NCBI GenBank assembly: GCA_910579335.1
Contig: CAJTUQ010000117.1
Coordinates: 1 to 6,082, forward strand
Direction of reading: 5' to 3'
Origin: an uncultured Dorea sp.
GTDB lineage: Bacteria; Bacillota; Clostridia; Lachnospirales; Lachnospiraceae
Length of the DNA stretch: 6,082 bases
In this document: positions 5,851 through 6,082 of the stretch, piece by piece
How the letters are laid out: the number at the start of each line of letters is the position of its first letter
Position numbering within the stretch: the stretch's first letter is position 1
Notes under the pieces: generated by a model
Seen by the model: the letters and a program-made list of their open reading frames with translations, nothing else
The model's database searches: none
What the model was told of the DNA's origin: nothing
Translations under genes and position numbers: made by a program

Positions 5851-6082
5851 TTATGCCCCCAGGTATTCTTTGATATTATCCAGAGATTTCCTGCTCAAAA
5901 GCTCATATGCCTGATAGGTCATACCCGAAGAAGCGCCCATGCAGATTACGTTCTCCCTTTTTTTAACTTCCTCTGTCATATCCCCCAAAGCTTCTGTCAT
6001 ATCACAGCAGAAAAGATTGCCCGGCCGCTGAATCCAGCGCTCCAAAGCATCCATATCCGCCGCCGGCCCGATAGATGTATTA
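5851..6082 (-). CDS. C-terminal part of an unrecognised protein (5' end outside window)
   Basis: The frame is open to the window end, and 76 codons are visible, beginning NTSIGPAADMDALERW and ending SLDNIKEYLGA before a TAA stop. An internal ATG at 6054 exists but has no ribosome binding site, and the protein-like sequence continues upstream of it, so the gene almost certainly starts beyond the window. Visible features are an FCCDM cysteine pair, a probable beta strand and turn in ENVICMGASSGMTYQAYELL, and a charged helical tail, which together suggest the end of a cytoplasmic alpha/beta protein. I do not recognise the family. The next start on this strand is 74 bases after its stop. Confidence 0.6.
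   Translation of the reverse strand, partial: NTSIGPAADMDALERWIQRPGNLFCCDMTEALGDMTEEVKKRENVICMGASSGMTYQAYELLSRKSLDNIKEYLGA

Overview
The window reads as ordinary core genome of a low-to-medium-GC anaerobic Gram-positive bacterium, most likely a Lachnospiraceae-type member of the Clostridia. This rests on three things: a hexameric Clostridium symbiosum-like glutamate dehydrogenase, a single-chain PurL of the roughly 1,250-residue kind used by many Clostridia and streptococci, and a DUF1461/TIGR01906-type membrane protein, all with AGGAGG-like ribosome binding sites. Family assignments are from memory and motif reading; no search was run.

Every supported gene lies on the minus strand, so transcription runs from high to low coordinates. 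In that order: the 3' end of an unrecognised gene (5851-6082, cut by the window end); a 14-codon reading frame with a strong ribosome binding site (5732-5776), whose stop overlaps the start of a small beta-rich domain protein (5436-5732); a four-helix membrane protein (4672-5433) that starts 2 bases after it; purL (808-4575); and the N-terminal 183 codons of gdhA (1-551, cut by the window start). All plus-strand open frames are shadows of these genes.

The short reading frame, the small domain protein and the membrane protein look like one co-translated unit. purL and gdhA each have a plausible promoter of their own, with -10 boxes TACAAT embedded in the same TACAATGTTA string. The gdhA promoter carries two adjacent inverted repeats, and its leader can form a hairpin. 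The purL leader has a short GC-rich hairpin directly before its ribosome binding site. The two enzymes meet metabolically at glutamine and glutamate: PurL hydrolyses glutamine to glutamate while making FGAM for purine synthesis, and GDH interconverts 2-oxoglutarate plus ammonia with glutamate. Their adjacency may be incidental.

I see no mobile element, CRISPR array, tRNA, rRNA or novel multi-gene system. The most curious spot is the small domain gene near 5.4-5.8 kb. Its protein-like sequence continues upstream of its only usable start codon, while the well-placed ribosome binding site serves a different frame, which suggests a decayed or internally deleted gene.
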